Below, piece after piece: positions 26,755-34,693 of a stretch of 58,503 bases of DNA; position 1 is the stretch's first letter, and each line of letters opens with the position of its first letter. The notes below the pieces were generated by a model. The model had not been told where the DNA came from. It saw nothing but the letters and a program-made list of their open reading frames with translations, and did not search any database. The DNA comes from an uncultured Roseburia sp. (GTDB lineage Bacteria; Bacillota; Clostridia; Lachnospirales; Lachnospiraceae), in contig CANRSX010000032.1 in the NCBI GenBank assembly GCA_947642555.1, positions 1 to 58,503 of the forward strand. The letters run 5' to 3'. Position numbers and translations under genes: made by a program.

Positions 26755-27597
26755 TCACACCGCGATGATGACGCCTCCGTCATTCGCATACATACTGCTG
26801 ACTCCCGCAGTATTAAGGATAACAATTTTTTTGAATTTTGCAAGCGATTCTAACTTTTCTTTCAGAAAAACCGCGCGGTCCGGACAGTTGCAGTGAGAGA
26901 TCGCAAGGATCCGCCTCTCGCAGTCCTTCGTCTTTTCGATCACCTGGGCGACCATCTTCTCGAGCGCCTTCGTCATGCCGCGCGCCTGGCCGAGCTGGCA
27001 GATCTGTCCTTCCTTTGTGGATCCCATCACGGGCTTGATGTTGAGCGTGCCCGCGATCAGCGCCTTCAGATTGGACAGCCGTCCGTTTTTGCGCAGTGTC
27101 TCTAAGGTCTCAAGGACAAAAAACGTATTCATCGAATCGATGTAGCGCTCTGTCGTCTCCACGATCTCCTGAAAGCCCCTGCCTTCCTCCTCGAGCTCCT
27201 GTACCTTCATTGCAATCAGCGTCTCGCCGATCGATGCGGATCGCGAATTGAACACATAAATCTGTTTCCCGTCCGCGCCGTGCTCTTCCGCATAGAGCCG
27301 CTTCCCGAGCTGTGCGCTCTCATAAGAACCGCTGAGCTCCCCGGAAAGGGTCACCGCGTACACATGGTCCGCACCGCCCTCGTATGCGTGCATGTACTGC
27401 TCGGGCGACGGGCAGGAGGATTTCGGACAGGTCGGACACTCCCTCACTCTGCGCAGAAAATCCGCCTGGTCAAAGCTCTCGTCATCCACAATCCGCACAC
27501 CGCCCACCTCGAGCTCCAGCGATATCGTCTGAAAATGTCCGTCCTGCTTCTGTTCCCCGGTCAGCTCACCACAGCTGTCCACAATAATCTTATACAT
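26755..27597 (-). CDS. DegV-family fatty-acid-binding protein
   Basis: 280 aa. DegV/FakB proteins bind a fatty acid for phosphorylation by FakA. Features: start MYKIIVDSCGELTGEQKQDG, the substrate motif CPTCPKSSCPSPEQY, VYAVTLSGELSGSYESAQLG, and the second-domain segment ALIAGTLNIKPVM. ATG 27597 with GGAGGC upstream. The odd feature is cysteine richness for this family (CPTCPKSSCPSP). Whether it is a true FakB cannot be told, since no fakA is in the window. Confidence 0.9.
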   Translation of the reverse strand: MYKIIVDSCGELTGEQKQDGHFQTISLELEVGGVRIVDDESFDQADFLRRVRECPTCPKSSCPSPEQYMHAYEGGADHVYAVTLSGELSGSYESAQLGKRLYAEEHGADGKQIYVFNSRSASIGETLIAMKVQELEEEGRGFQEIVETTERYIDSMNTFFVLETLETLRKNGRLSNLKALIAGTLNIKPVMGSTKEGQICQLGQARGMTKALEKMVAQVIEKTKDCERRILAISHCNCPDRAVFLKEKLESLAKFKKIVILNTAGVSSMYANDGGVIIAV

Positions 27598-27801
27598 CCC
27601 GGTGCCTCCATCCAAACCGCTCAGTCACATGTCCCGGCTTTTCCTTATTTATTATGAAAGAAAAACAGGTTTGTTATTCAAAATCACATGACATGTTTTT
27701 TCCGGCTTTTGCACATAGTTTTTATTACCATGTTATGTTATCACAAAAACCACGGGCTGTAAATGAAAACTTTTGCGAATGGCGCGGGCTGAATGTTTTC
27801 T
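27598..27801. other. AT-rich intergenic region before degV
   Basis: No gene. Position suits the degV-folC promoter. The end next to the transglutaminase gene holds a 20-mer (27772-27791) that recurs with one mismatch just after rnr (18634-18653). Confidence 0.4.
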
Positions 27802-29157
27802 CTACACAAAACGGAAAATCAGCACACGCTGCAGCGCGTCCTCCACATAATACAGCGAGGTGATCCCGGCGCAGTAATCCGCAATGTGCTCCTCTGCAAT
27901 CAGATACTGCAGATACTGATCGTAGAGCTCCCTGGTCGCAAAACGCACGGAAACCGCCGTATCCCCCGTCGCATATCCCTCGCCGAGCAGCGCTCCCACC
28001 GCGTCCGGGTTCCACTCCGTAAAATACAGGTTTTCCCTGACATAATAGTTATCCGCCTGCGCCGTGCAGTCCGGCAGGACAAAATAGTCATTGGCCGTGT
28101 GCGTCAGCGCGATGTCCTCGCTGGTCACCCCGAAATAATTATAATTGATGAAGCGCGCCATTTCGGCATCCTCCCCGGCGTAGCTCGAATTGCCCCAGGT
28201 GGTGTCCACAAAATAATACTCCCCGTCCATGCGCACCAGGTTCCAGGCGTGGGACGTGCCCTCCGCCTCCCCGGTCACAATCGCGGACTGAATGCCAAGC
28301 TCGGACAGCAGATACTGCGTGGCGCTCGCGTATCCCTGGCAGACAGTCTGTCCGTACACAAAAACACTGATGATATTCTGATTTTCCGGGGATCCGATCA
28401 CATATTCTATATTTGACGCAAGGTAATCAAACACGTAGCGCACCCGGTCATATTCCGATGCTCCCATGGGCACGCCGGCCAGAATCTGCTCCACCTTCCC
28501 GTCGATCTGTTCCTGAATTTTTTCCCGTTCCTCTTTTGTCATCGTATAATTGGGCGCAAAATCAAGCCCGATCATCTCGTCGCCCTTCGTGTACTGTGTG
28601 TAAACGTATCCGGAGGCCCAGAAGATCTCCCCGTAATCCGCCATCACCGCCTTATACGCCTCATCAAGCACGGCTGTGTCAAGTGTGCTCACGCGCACGG
28701 ACTCCCCATGGTCGGAGAGCAGCCGCAGCACCTCGTCATACACTTTCTGCCCTTCCCCGCTCAGCGTCGCATACACGTAGCGGCCGGCGGAGCTGCTGAC
28801 CATCTGTCCGCCGCCGGCATCTGCGTTTTCCTCATCCGGTCCCGTGCCGCCTGCTCCGTCATCCGCCGGCTCTGCTTTGCCTCCCGCACTCCCGGACATT
28901 CCCGGCATTTTTTCACTCCCTGCAGTCCCATCGCCGGCATCCGCTTTTTTTTCCCCGCCGGACACACTCTCTCCCACAGGAGCCTTCATTTCGCCGGATG
29001 CGCTGTCCTCTGCCGTATTTCCTGTCTGCTTCCGGTCCCACAGTTCTCTGACCGCGTCGGACGGTCCGCACGATGCGGATGCCGTCAGAAACAGGATCAG
29101 TGCCATCGTAAAAAACACATGGCCTCTTCCCTTCCTGACCCATCTCTTTTTCCTCAA
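27802..29157 (-). CDS. Secreted lipoprotein with transglutaminase-like protease domain
   Basis: 451 aa. A lipoprotein signal (LFLTASASCG) is followed by a low-complexity Gly/Ala/Glu linker (about 45-125) and a transglutaminase-like domain. The papain-type triad is visible: Cys in GQTVCQGYASA, His in GTSHAWNLVRM, Asp in FVDTTWGNSS. Such proteins are thought to act as surface proteases or cross-linkers. The last 60 residues are not part of the core. It lies 30 bases downstream of the M18 aminopeptidase gene. Confidence 0.85.
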   Translation of the reverse strand: MRKKRWVRKGRGHVFFTMALILFLTASASCGPSDAVRELWDRKQTGNTAEDSASGEMKAPVGESVSGGEKKADAGDGTAGSEKMPGMSGSAGGKAEPADDGAGGTGPDEENADAGGGQMVSSSAGRYVYATLSGEGQKVYDEVLRLLSDHGESVRVSTLDTAVLDEAYKAVMADYGEIFWASGYVYTQYTKGDEMIGLDFAPNYTMTKEEREKIQEQIDGKVEQILAGVPMGASEYDRVRYVFDYLASNIEYVIGSPENQNIISVFVYGQTVCQGYASATQYLLSELGIQSAIVTGEAEGTSHAWNLVRMDGEYYFVDTTWGNSSYAGEDAEMARFINYNYFGVTSEDIALTHTANDYFVLPDCTAQADNYYVRENLYFTEWNPDAVGALLGEGYATGDTAVSVRFATRELYDQYLQYLIAEEHIADYCAGITSLYYVEDALQRVLIFRFV

Positions 29158-29187
29158 TCTTTTCCTCCCGGTTCTGTCTCACTCAGA

Positions 29188-30549
29188 CTATCGTACAAAA
29201 AACTCCTTCACCAGCGCTGCAAGCGCCTCCTGATCCGCGCGGCCCATCAGCTCTCTCGCGGAATGCATGGCAAGCATCGGAACCCCGATATCCACCGTCT
29301 TTGCCGGCACCAGCGCCGAGGCGATCGCTCCTAACGTCCCGCCGCCCGGGATGTCGGAACGGTTGACGAACCGCTGATATGGGATATTCCCGGCCTCGCA
29401 GATCTGCTGTACGATCGCGACCGCCTCGCAGTCCGTCGCGTACGACTGTGCGCTTGCCTCCTTGATACAGACTCCCCTTCCCGGCACCGGTTTATTCGTG
29501 AGATCCGTCTTTCCCGGCTGATTCGGGTGTGTCGCGTGCGCCACATCCACCGAGAGGAGCATACTCTGATAGAGATCCCGCTGCGCCTCCTTTTCCTTCC
29601 CGGTCTCCGATAAGATCCGGAGCAGCAGATCATGCAGCAGAAGCGAGCCCGCTCCCTGCTTCGTGCGGCTCCCGATCTCCTCGTGGTCAAACAGGGCGAT
29701 CAGGCGGATTCCATTTGTCTGCTTCGCGCTTATGATCGCGGATACGAGCGCCGCGCAGGAGGTCAGATTGTCCAGCCGCGGCGCAGAGATGAACTCATCG
29801 TGAAGGCCGGTAAATTCCGGCTCCTCCCGGCAGTACACCGTCAGCTCATAGTCCAGAATATCCTCCTTTGGCACGGAAATCTCCTCCGCCAGCCAGGAGA
29901 GAAAATCTCCTTCTTTCTGTTCCTTCGTAAGAAGAGCGGCGACCGGCAGCAGATCCGTCTGTTTATTTAACTCCACTCCCTTGTTGACCTCGCGGTTCAT
30001 GTGGATCGCCAGGTTCGGGATCGTGAGCAGGCTCTTTTCCGACACATAGGGGATCACCCGCGGCTCAAACGGGTTCTCCCCCCGCACCGCGATTCTCCCC
30101 GCCACGCCCAGCGGCCGGTCCAGCCAGGTATTTAAGATCGCGCCGCCGTACACCTCGACATTGACCTGCGCATAGCCATTTGACGTCACGTCCGGCGACG
30201 GCTTGATCCGAAGGCACGGAAAATCCGTGTGCGCCGCCGCCATGCGGATCTGCGGCGCCCGCGATCCGCGCCGCGCAGATGCTTCCGGCTGAGCAGTCGC
30301 CTTCGTCCCCTGCAAAACGGCCGCTTCCGGCTGCGCTGCCGCCGCTGTCTCCTCACCCAGCGTAAAGGCGAACAGCGTCGTGTCATGGTGCACCATATAG
30401 TAACGGCCGCCCGGCACAAGCTCCCATGAATCCTCATAATAAATCCTGGTAAAGCCCGCCTCTTTCAGCCGTCTTTCACAGCTTAAAACTACATGTACCG
30501 GTGAAACGCCGGCTTTTAATAAGTCGAATAAATATTCTGTCTCTGTCAT
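29188..30549 (-). CDS. M18-family aminopeptidase
   Basis: Cytoplasmic zinc aminopeptidase, 453 aa. Dinuclear zinc ligands typical of M18: His in AAAHTDFPCLRIKP (H107), Asp in SAPRLDNLTSC, Glu pair in FDHEEIGS, Asp in LLSVDVAHATHPNQ, His in LAMHSARELMG. Residues 67-99, just before the first zinc histidine, are an Ala/Gln/Pro-rich insertion with two similar units (AAQPEA and TAQPEA) not expected in the family. Start MTETEYLFDLLKAG. Confidence 0.92.
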   Translation of the reverse strand: MTETEYLFDLLKAGVSPVHVVLSCERRLKEAGFTRIYYEDSWELVPGGRYYMVHHDTTLFAFTLGEETAAAAQPEAAVLQGTKATAQPEASARRGSRAPQIRMAAAHTDFPCLRIKPSPDVTSNGYAQVNVEVYGGAILNTWLDRPLGVAGRIAVRGENPFEPRVIPYVSEKSLLTIPNLAIHMNREVNKGVELNKQTDLLPVAALLTKEQKEGDFLSWLAEEISVPKEDILDYELTVYCREEPEFTGLHDEFISAPRLDNLTSCAALVSAIISAKQTNGIRLIALFDHEEIGSRTKQGAGSLLLHDLLLRILSETGKEKEAQRDLYQSMLLSVDVAHATHPNQPGKTDLTNKPVPGRGVCIKEASAQSYATDCEAVAIVQQICEAGNIPYQRFVNRSDIPGGGTLGAIASALVPAKTVDIGVPMLAMHSARELMGRADQEALAALVKEFFVR

Positions 30550-30653
30550 GTCCTTTTCGTCCTTTCCTGCTGCGCCGCATCTCTCTGAAGGGCTCCATCG
30601 CAGCTACGTGTACTATGTTACCATAATCCAGGAAAAAAGCCAGCCGTTTTATA

Positions 30654-30690
30654 TAAAAAAAGCGATTGTACCGTCAAGGGCACAACCGCT
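30654..30690 (-). terminator. Rho-independent terminator of ilvE
   Basis: On the minus strand AGCGGTTGT pairs with ACAATCGCT (one G-T pair), followed by seven T. It starts 10 bases after the ilvE stop. Confidence 0.88.
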
Positions 30691-30699
30691 CTTTTTATC

Positions 30700-31767
30700 T
30701 TATTCCACCGGAACCGTCCATCCGTATTTGTCCTCGATCTTTCCCCACTGAATCCCGGTTAAGGTATCGTAGAGCTTCTGGGTCAGCTCGCCGATTTTAA
30801 AATCGTTGATCGTCACCACGTCGTCCTTGTAGCGGAGCTCGCCAACCGGTGAGATTACCGCCGCCGTTCCCGTGCCGAATACCTCCTCTAACGTACCGTC
30901 ATGGCCTGCCTTCATCAGATCGTCGATCGAGAGCCTGGTCTCGTTTACCCTGTAGCCCCAGTCCTTTAAAATATGGATCATGGAGTCTCTGGTGACACCC
31001 GCAAGCACTGTGCCCTCGTCCACCGGAGCCGTGTAAATCTCACCGCTGATCTTAAAGAGGATGTTCATCGTCCCCACTTCCTCGACATATTTCCGATGCT
31101 CGCCGTCCAGCCAGAGCACCTGGGAATAGCCCATCTTCTCCGCCTTCACCTGTCCTAAGATCGAGCCCGCGTAATTGCCGCCGCACTTGGTAAAGCCTGT
31201 CCCGCCCTTTACGGCGCGCACCAGCTCGTCCTCGACCAGAATCTTTACCGGATTGATCCCCTCCGCGTAATATGCCCCCACCGGGCAGCAGATGATCATA
31301 AACTTATACGCCGTCGCCATATGTACGCCGAGCGCGGACTCTGTCGCAAACATAAACGGACGGATATAAAGGGAGGTATCCGGCTCATACGGCACCCATT
31401 CCTCCTCCACCTTCACAAGAGCCTTCGTCGCCTCGATGAACATATCAACCGGAAATCCCGGCATGCACAGACGTTCATTGGAGCGGATCATTCGCTTTGC
31501 GTTCATCTCCGGGCGGAACAGCTGAATCTTCCCCTCCGCGGTGCGGTATGCCTTCATCCCCTCGAATGTCTCCTGCGCGTAATGCAGGGTCACGCAGGCA
31601 GGGTCTAAGGTAATCGGCGCATACGGCTCGATCCGCGCGTCCTTCCAGCCCTCGTCCTTTGTCCAGTCCATCACAAACATATAGTCTGTCATGTATTTGC
31701 CAAATCCAAGATGCTTCCAGTCCGGTTTTTCTTTTAACACGTCTTTTTTTACAAATCTGATCTCCAT
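30700..31767 (-). CDS. ilvE: Branched-chain amino acid aminotransferase
   Basis: PLP enzyme interconverting Leu, Ile, Val and their keto acids. 355 aa, group II BCAT. Start MEIRFVKKDVLKEKPDW, substrate segment LHYAQETFEGMKAYR, catalytic PLP lysine region GFTKCGGNYAGS, and EEVFGTGTAAVISPVGEL. Start choice: ATG 31767 has AAAGGA 12 bases upstream; an in-frame GTG two codons earlier has better spacing and is an alternative. No T-box leader was found upstream. Monocistronic, with its own terminator. Confidence 0.95.
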   Translation of the reverse strand: MEIRFVKKDVLKEKPDWKHLGFGKYMTDYMFVMDWTKDEGWKDARIEPYAPITLDPACVTLHYAQETFEGMKAYRTAEGKIQLFRPEMNAKRMIRSNERLCMPGFPVDMFIEATKALVKVEEEWVPYEPDTSLYIRPFMFATESALGVHMATAYKFMIICCPVGAYYAEGINPVKILVEDELVRAVKGGTGFTKCGGNYAGSILGQVKAEKMGYSQVLWLDGEHRKYVEEVGTMNILFKISGEIYTAPVDEGTVLAGVTRDSMIHILKDWGYRVNETRLSIDDLMKAGHDGTLEEVFGTGTAAVISPVGELRYKDDVVTINDFKIGELTQKLYDTLTGIQWGKIEDKYGWTVPVE

Positions 31768-31905
31768 CTCCACAACCATTCCTTTCTGAATCTGTCTGAA
31801 CACATTATAATACTTTCTTTTTCTGTGTCAAGATTATTCCGGAGGCTTATAAACAGCATAGATTCAGGTTATATGTGAGGATGCCGGGACAGAGTATCAT
31901 GTGCT

Positions 31906-32835
31906 TCAATCCTGCAGCCCCCGCAGCACCGCAAGGAACTGTTCCTCCCCCATCCCGTGGCTTTGCACGGTGAAGATCACATTTTTCTTCTCAAAAACCG
32001 CAAGATAGCCGTCCGTCAGCGTCTCACCGGTTCCTTCCATATAGTGCCCGATCGTCACCTCATTTCCACAGATACCGGATACCGCAAGGTCATCCGCTGC
32101 AAAGGAAGTGATGGCTCCGGTTTCCGTCGTCCGCACAGAAACCGTAAAGAATCCTCCATCCTCTCCTTCATATTCCAGCAGGATATGGTCGTCCAGCAGA
32201 GCTCCGTCTTTGTCATAGCCGACGACATAGCCCTCCGCCGGAATACGGACAAGCCCATAGCCCTCCGGCAGCTCCTCTGGCAGGACGTCTGTCCCGTAAT
32301 ACCCCGCCAGCTCCTCCGGCAGCCAGTACTCCACAGATGCCGGCGTCTCCATGTCGATGTTTGCAGAACAGAGCTCTTCCACCTCGTTGATGGCAATCGT
32401 CTCTTTCCCCCACTCTGATGTCCCGACGGCTTCTCCCGTCTCCTCCGCTCCGGCATCCGTCTCCTGCACCGGTGCCCCGGCGTCCGCCGCTCCGCCTGCC
32501 GCTGCCTCCGGCAGTCCGGCATCCGCCGCGCTGTCCGCGCTCTCTTCCATTCCGCCGTCTGCTCCGGCATCCGCTGCCGATCCCGCCGCGCCCCCGGACA
32601 TGCCCTTATCTTTGGAGAAGTAATCCGCGCCGCGAAACAGCCCGTATGCACTTCCCGCCACGATCAGACACAGACAGGCCGCCAAAGGCAGCAGTACCTT
32701 ACGCCCTGCCCGCACTTTCTCCCTCATTGTTTTGAACGATATATGTCGTGTTTCTGCCCGTTTCCAGTTTTCCGCTTCCTCCACCCAGACCGGGTCGATC
32801 GCGCCGATCGCGTCAATCAGATCTTCCACTCTCAC
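31906..32835 (-). CDS. Probable anti-sigma factor, single-pass membrane protein
   Basis: 309 aa. A short cytoplasmic N-terminus (VEDLIDAIGAIDPVWVEEAE) that could bind sigma is followed by one membrane segment (VLLPLAACLCLIVAGSAYGLF), an Ala/Glu/Asp/Gly-rich stalk (about 80-145) and an extracellular beta-rich domain. Start GTG 32835 overlaps the stop of the sigma gene in the form GTGA and has GGAGGAGG upstream, so translation is coupled. The assignment rests on this pairing and topology, not on a recognised domain. Confidence 0.75.
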   Translation of the reverse strand: MRVEDLIDAIGAIDPVWVEEAENWKRAETRHISFKTMREKVRAGRKVLLPLAACLCLIVAGSAYGLFRGADYFSKDKGMSGGAAGSAADAGADGGMEESADSAADAGLPEAAAGGAADAGAPVQETDAGAEETGEAVGTSEWGKETIAINEVEELCSANIDMETPASVEYWLPEELAGYYGTDVLPEELPEGYGLVRIPAEGYVVGYDKDGALLDDHILLEYEGEDGGFFTVSVRTTETGAITSFAADDLAVSGICGNEVTIGHYMEGTGETLTDGYLAVFEKKNVIFTVQSHGMGEEQFLAVLRGLQD

Positions 32836-33386
32836 AGCAGGCCCTCCTCCAAAAGATAGCTTCGCAGCTTTGCCCTGGTGCGGAACAGTGAGGACTTTGT
32901 CTTGCTCTCACTGATCTTAAGGCGCTCTGCGATGTCCCCGATGCTGTCCATATACCAGTATCTGCGCACAAAAATCACACGGTGCTCCTCTCCCAGTCCC
33001 GAGAGAAAACGGCTGATCTCCTCCGCGAGCTCTTTCTGCTGTACGTGATGATACGGCTCCTCCCCGCCCGCGCAGTCCCGCAGCTCATCAAATATGTATG
33101 TCACTTCCCCTCTGCCGCGCTTCGCGGAATGCTTTCTGCGATAGCAGTCCAGCGACAGATTACGTGTGATCGCCCCTAAAAAGGCACACAGAATGCGCGG
33201 TCTCTCCTCCGGCATCGAATTCCAGGCCCGAAACCAGGTGTCGTTGATGCATTCCTCACAGTCCTCCCTGTCATAGAGGATGTTACCCGCAATGCGGCGG
33301 CAGTAGCCTCCGTATTTTTGTTCCGTATGTGTGATCGCCGCCTGGTCTCTTTCCCAGTACAGGTCAATAATCTTCTCGTCTTCCAT
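32832..33386 (-). CDS. ECF-type RNA polymerase sigma factor
   Basis: 184 aa. Sigma region 2 includes REDCEECINDTWFRAWNSMP and ITRNLSLDCYRRK; region 4 includes LGEEHRVIFVRRYWYMDSIG followed by the helix-turn-helix IAERLKISESKTKSSLFRTR. No region 1 or 3. Start ATG 33386 follows GGGAGAACGGG. It is third in a likely operon serpin-serpin-sigma-anti-sigma, which suggests it controls the serpins, perhaps in response to a surface stress or protease signal. That role is inference. Confidence 0.9.
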   Translation of the reverse strand: MEDEKIIDLYWERDQAAITHTEQKYGGYCRRIAGNILYDREDCEECINDTWFRAWNSMPEERPRILCAFLGAITRNLSLDCYRRKHSAKRGRGEVTYIFDELRDCAGGEEPYHHVQQKELAEEISRFLSGLGEEHRVIFVRRYWYMDSIGDIAERLKISESKTKSSLFRTRAKLRSYLLEEGLL

Positions 33387-33398
33387 CCCGTTCTCCCG

Positions 33399-34676
33399 CT
33401 AAAACTGCTCCGCCGTCCCGATAAATACCGGCAGTCCGCTCTCATCCTCGATAACCGCATAGAGAAATGGCCGGTCTAACACCACGCGCTCCTCCTCGAG
33501 CGCCGCCATCTCCTTCGTCATTTCTACAACCGTCGCCGCCCCGGCTTTCGTCCCCTTCTCATCCACACAGATCTGTGTCCCGTGAATCACACGGCTGATA
33601 AAGACATTCGATCCGTCCGTGCAGCTTCCGATTCCCGAAAAGTCCGCCTGTTCTTCGTCAAACGCAAGCGGCATTCCCATGTCCGAAAGTACCGCGGACA
33701 GCTCCAGGTCCGTCCGGCTCTCCAGCTTCGGGATGCCCGTCTGCACGGTCAGCGCCCGTTCGTCCGCGAGAATCTGCCGCAGCGCCGCCCCGTCAAAGCC
33801 TGCCAGCCATTCCGAAAAGGACGTTCCCTCCTCCGGCATGAGCGCGACAAAGCTGTATCCGCCCAGGTAGGGCTTTTTTACCCCCCTTGCCCCGGCGCCA
33901 GAGAGGAACACCGCCTCCTCGGAATACATCATGGATACGGTGCTCTCCGTACCGTCTTCCCCGTAAAATACCGCGTCGTGGATCTGATTTGTCTTATACG
34001 GCTCCTCCCACTCCGCCTCAAACGCCACCGCATTGATCAGGTACATCACCGCGTCCCGCGGAACCTCATCAAGAATCTCCGGGATCTGTCCGTCTGTCCG
34101 CCGCTTTACCCAGCGGTTGATGTCCGCGCAGGTACTCTCGTCAAAGGGCGCCCCGTAAATCGCCGCGCCCAGATCCGCCTCCGCCCGCAGATATTCCTCA
34201 TCCGGCACAAACGGGCCCCCTGTCTTAAGCCAGACCGAATCCGCCGTCTTTACCGCAGCGCCCTTTTTCTCCTCTTCCAAAAGCTGCCGCAGCGCGAGCG
34301 TCCCTTCCTTTCCCTGTTCCGGCGCAATCCCCGCGTACAGCGTCTGATCGATCTGGGAACGCGTCCCGCCTTCTGCTCCGTCCCCCGCCATCCCGACCGC
34401 CGTCAGGACGGAAAAGGGAGATACCAGCACGTTCTGGCCGGACAGCTCCCGGCTCTGTTTCAGCAGCTTCACAGAAAAGTCCAGATAAGATTCCCGAAAA
34501 CCTTCCTCCATCTCATATCCCTCCCGCGCCGCGGCTCCTCCGCGGTACTCTGCCGTCAGATCCTGTGTGGAGGCGGAAAGTCCCGCGCCTCCCGCTGTCT
34601 GTCCGCCCGCCACAGCAAGACACAGCCCAAAGACCGCCGTCGCTGCCGCTGCTGCCGCCTTTTTTCCATTTCTCAT
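33399..34676 (-). CDS. Secreted serpin (serine protease inhibitor) 1
   Basis: 425 aa. An Ala-rich export signal (AAAAAATAVFGLCLAVAGG) precedes a complete serpin fold: NVLVSPFSVLTAVGMAGDGA, then INRWVKRRTDGQIPEILDEV, YLINAVAFEAEWEEPY, and the signature VVLDRPFLYAVIEDESGLP. The reactive-loop hinge is EKGTKAGAATVVEM, close to the inhibitory consensus with small residues, so active inhibition is likely. The scissile P1 residue lies within the segment TKEMAALEEER and cannot be fixed because the loop is about 3 residues longer than antitrypsin. ATG 34676 has AAGGGAGA upstream. It directly follows serpin 2. Confidence 0.92.
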   Translation of the reverse strand: MRNGKKAAAAAATAVFGLCLAVAGGQTAGGAGLSASTQDLTAEYRGGAAAREGYEMEEGFRESYLDFSVKLLKQSRELSGQNVLVSPFSVLTAVGMAGDGAEGGTRSQIDQTLYAGIAPEQGKEGTLALRQLLEEEKKGAAVKTADSVWLKTGGPFVPDEEYLRAEADLGAAIYGAPFDESTCADINRWVKRRTDGQIPEILDEVPRDAVMYLINAVAFEAEWEEPYKTNQIHDAVFYGEDGTESTVSMMYSEEAVFLSGAGARGVKKPYLGGYSFVALMPEEGTSFSEWLAGFDGAALRQILADERALTVQTGIPKLESRTDLELSAVLSDMGMPLAFDEEQADFSGIGSCTDGSNVFISRVIHGTQICVDEKGTKAGAATVVEMTKEMAALEEERVVLDRPFLYAVIEDESGLPVFIGTAEQF

Positions 34677-34693
34677 CTCTGTCTCTCCCTTCC

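Noticed and set aside
31768..31905. Possible T-box or leader riboswitch upstream of ilvE
   Set aside because: No T-box motif or specifier structure could be found in the short gap.
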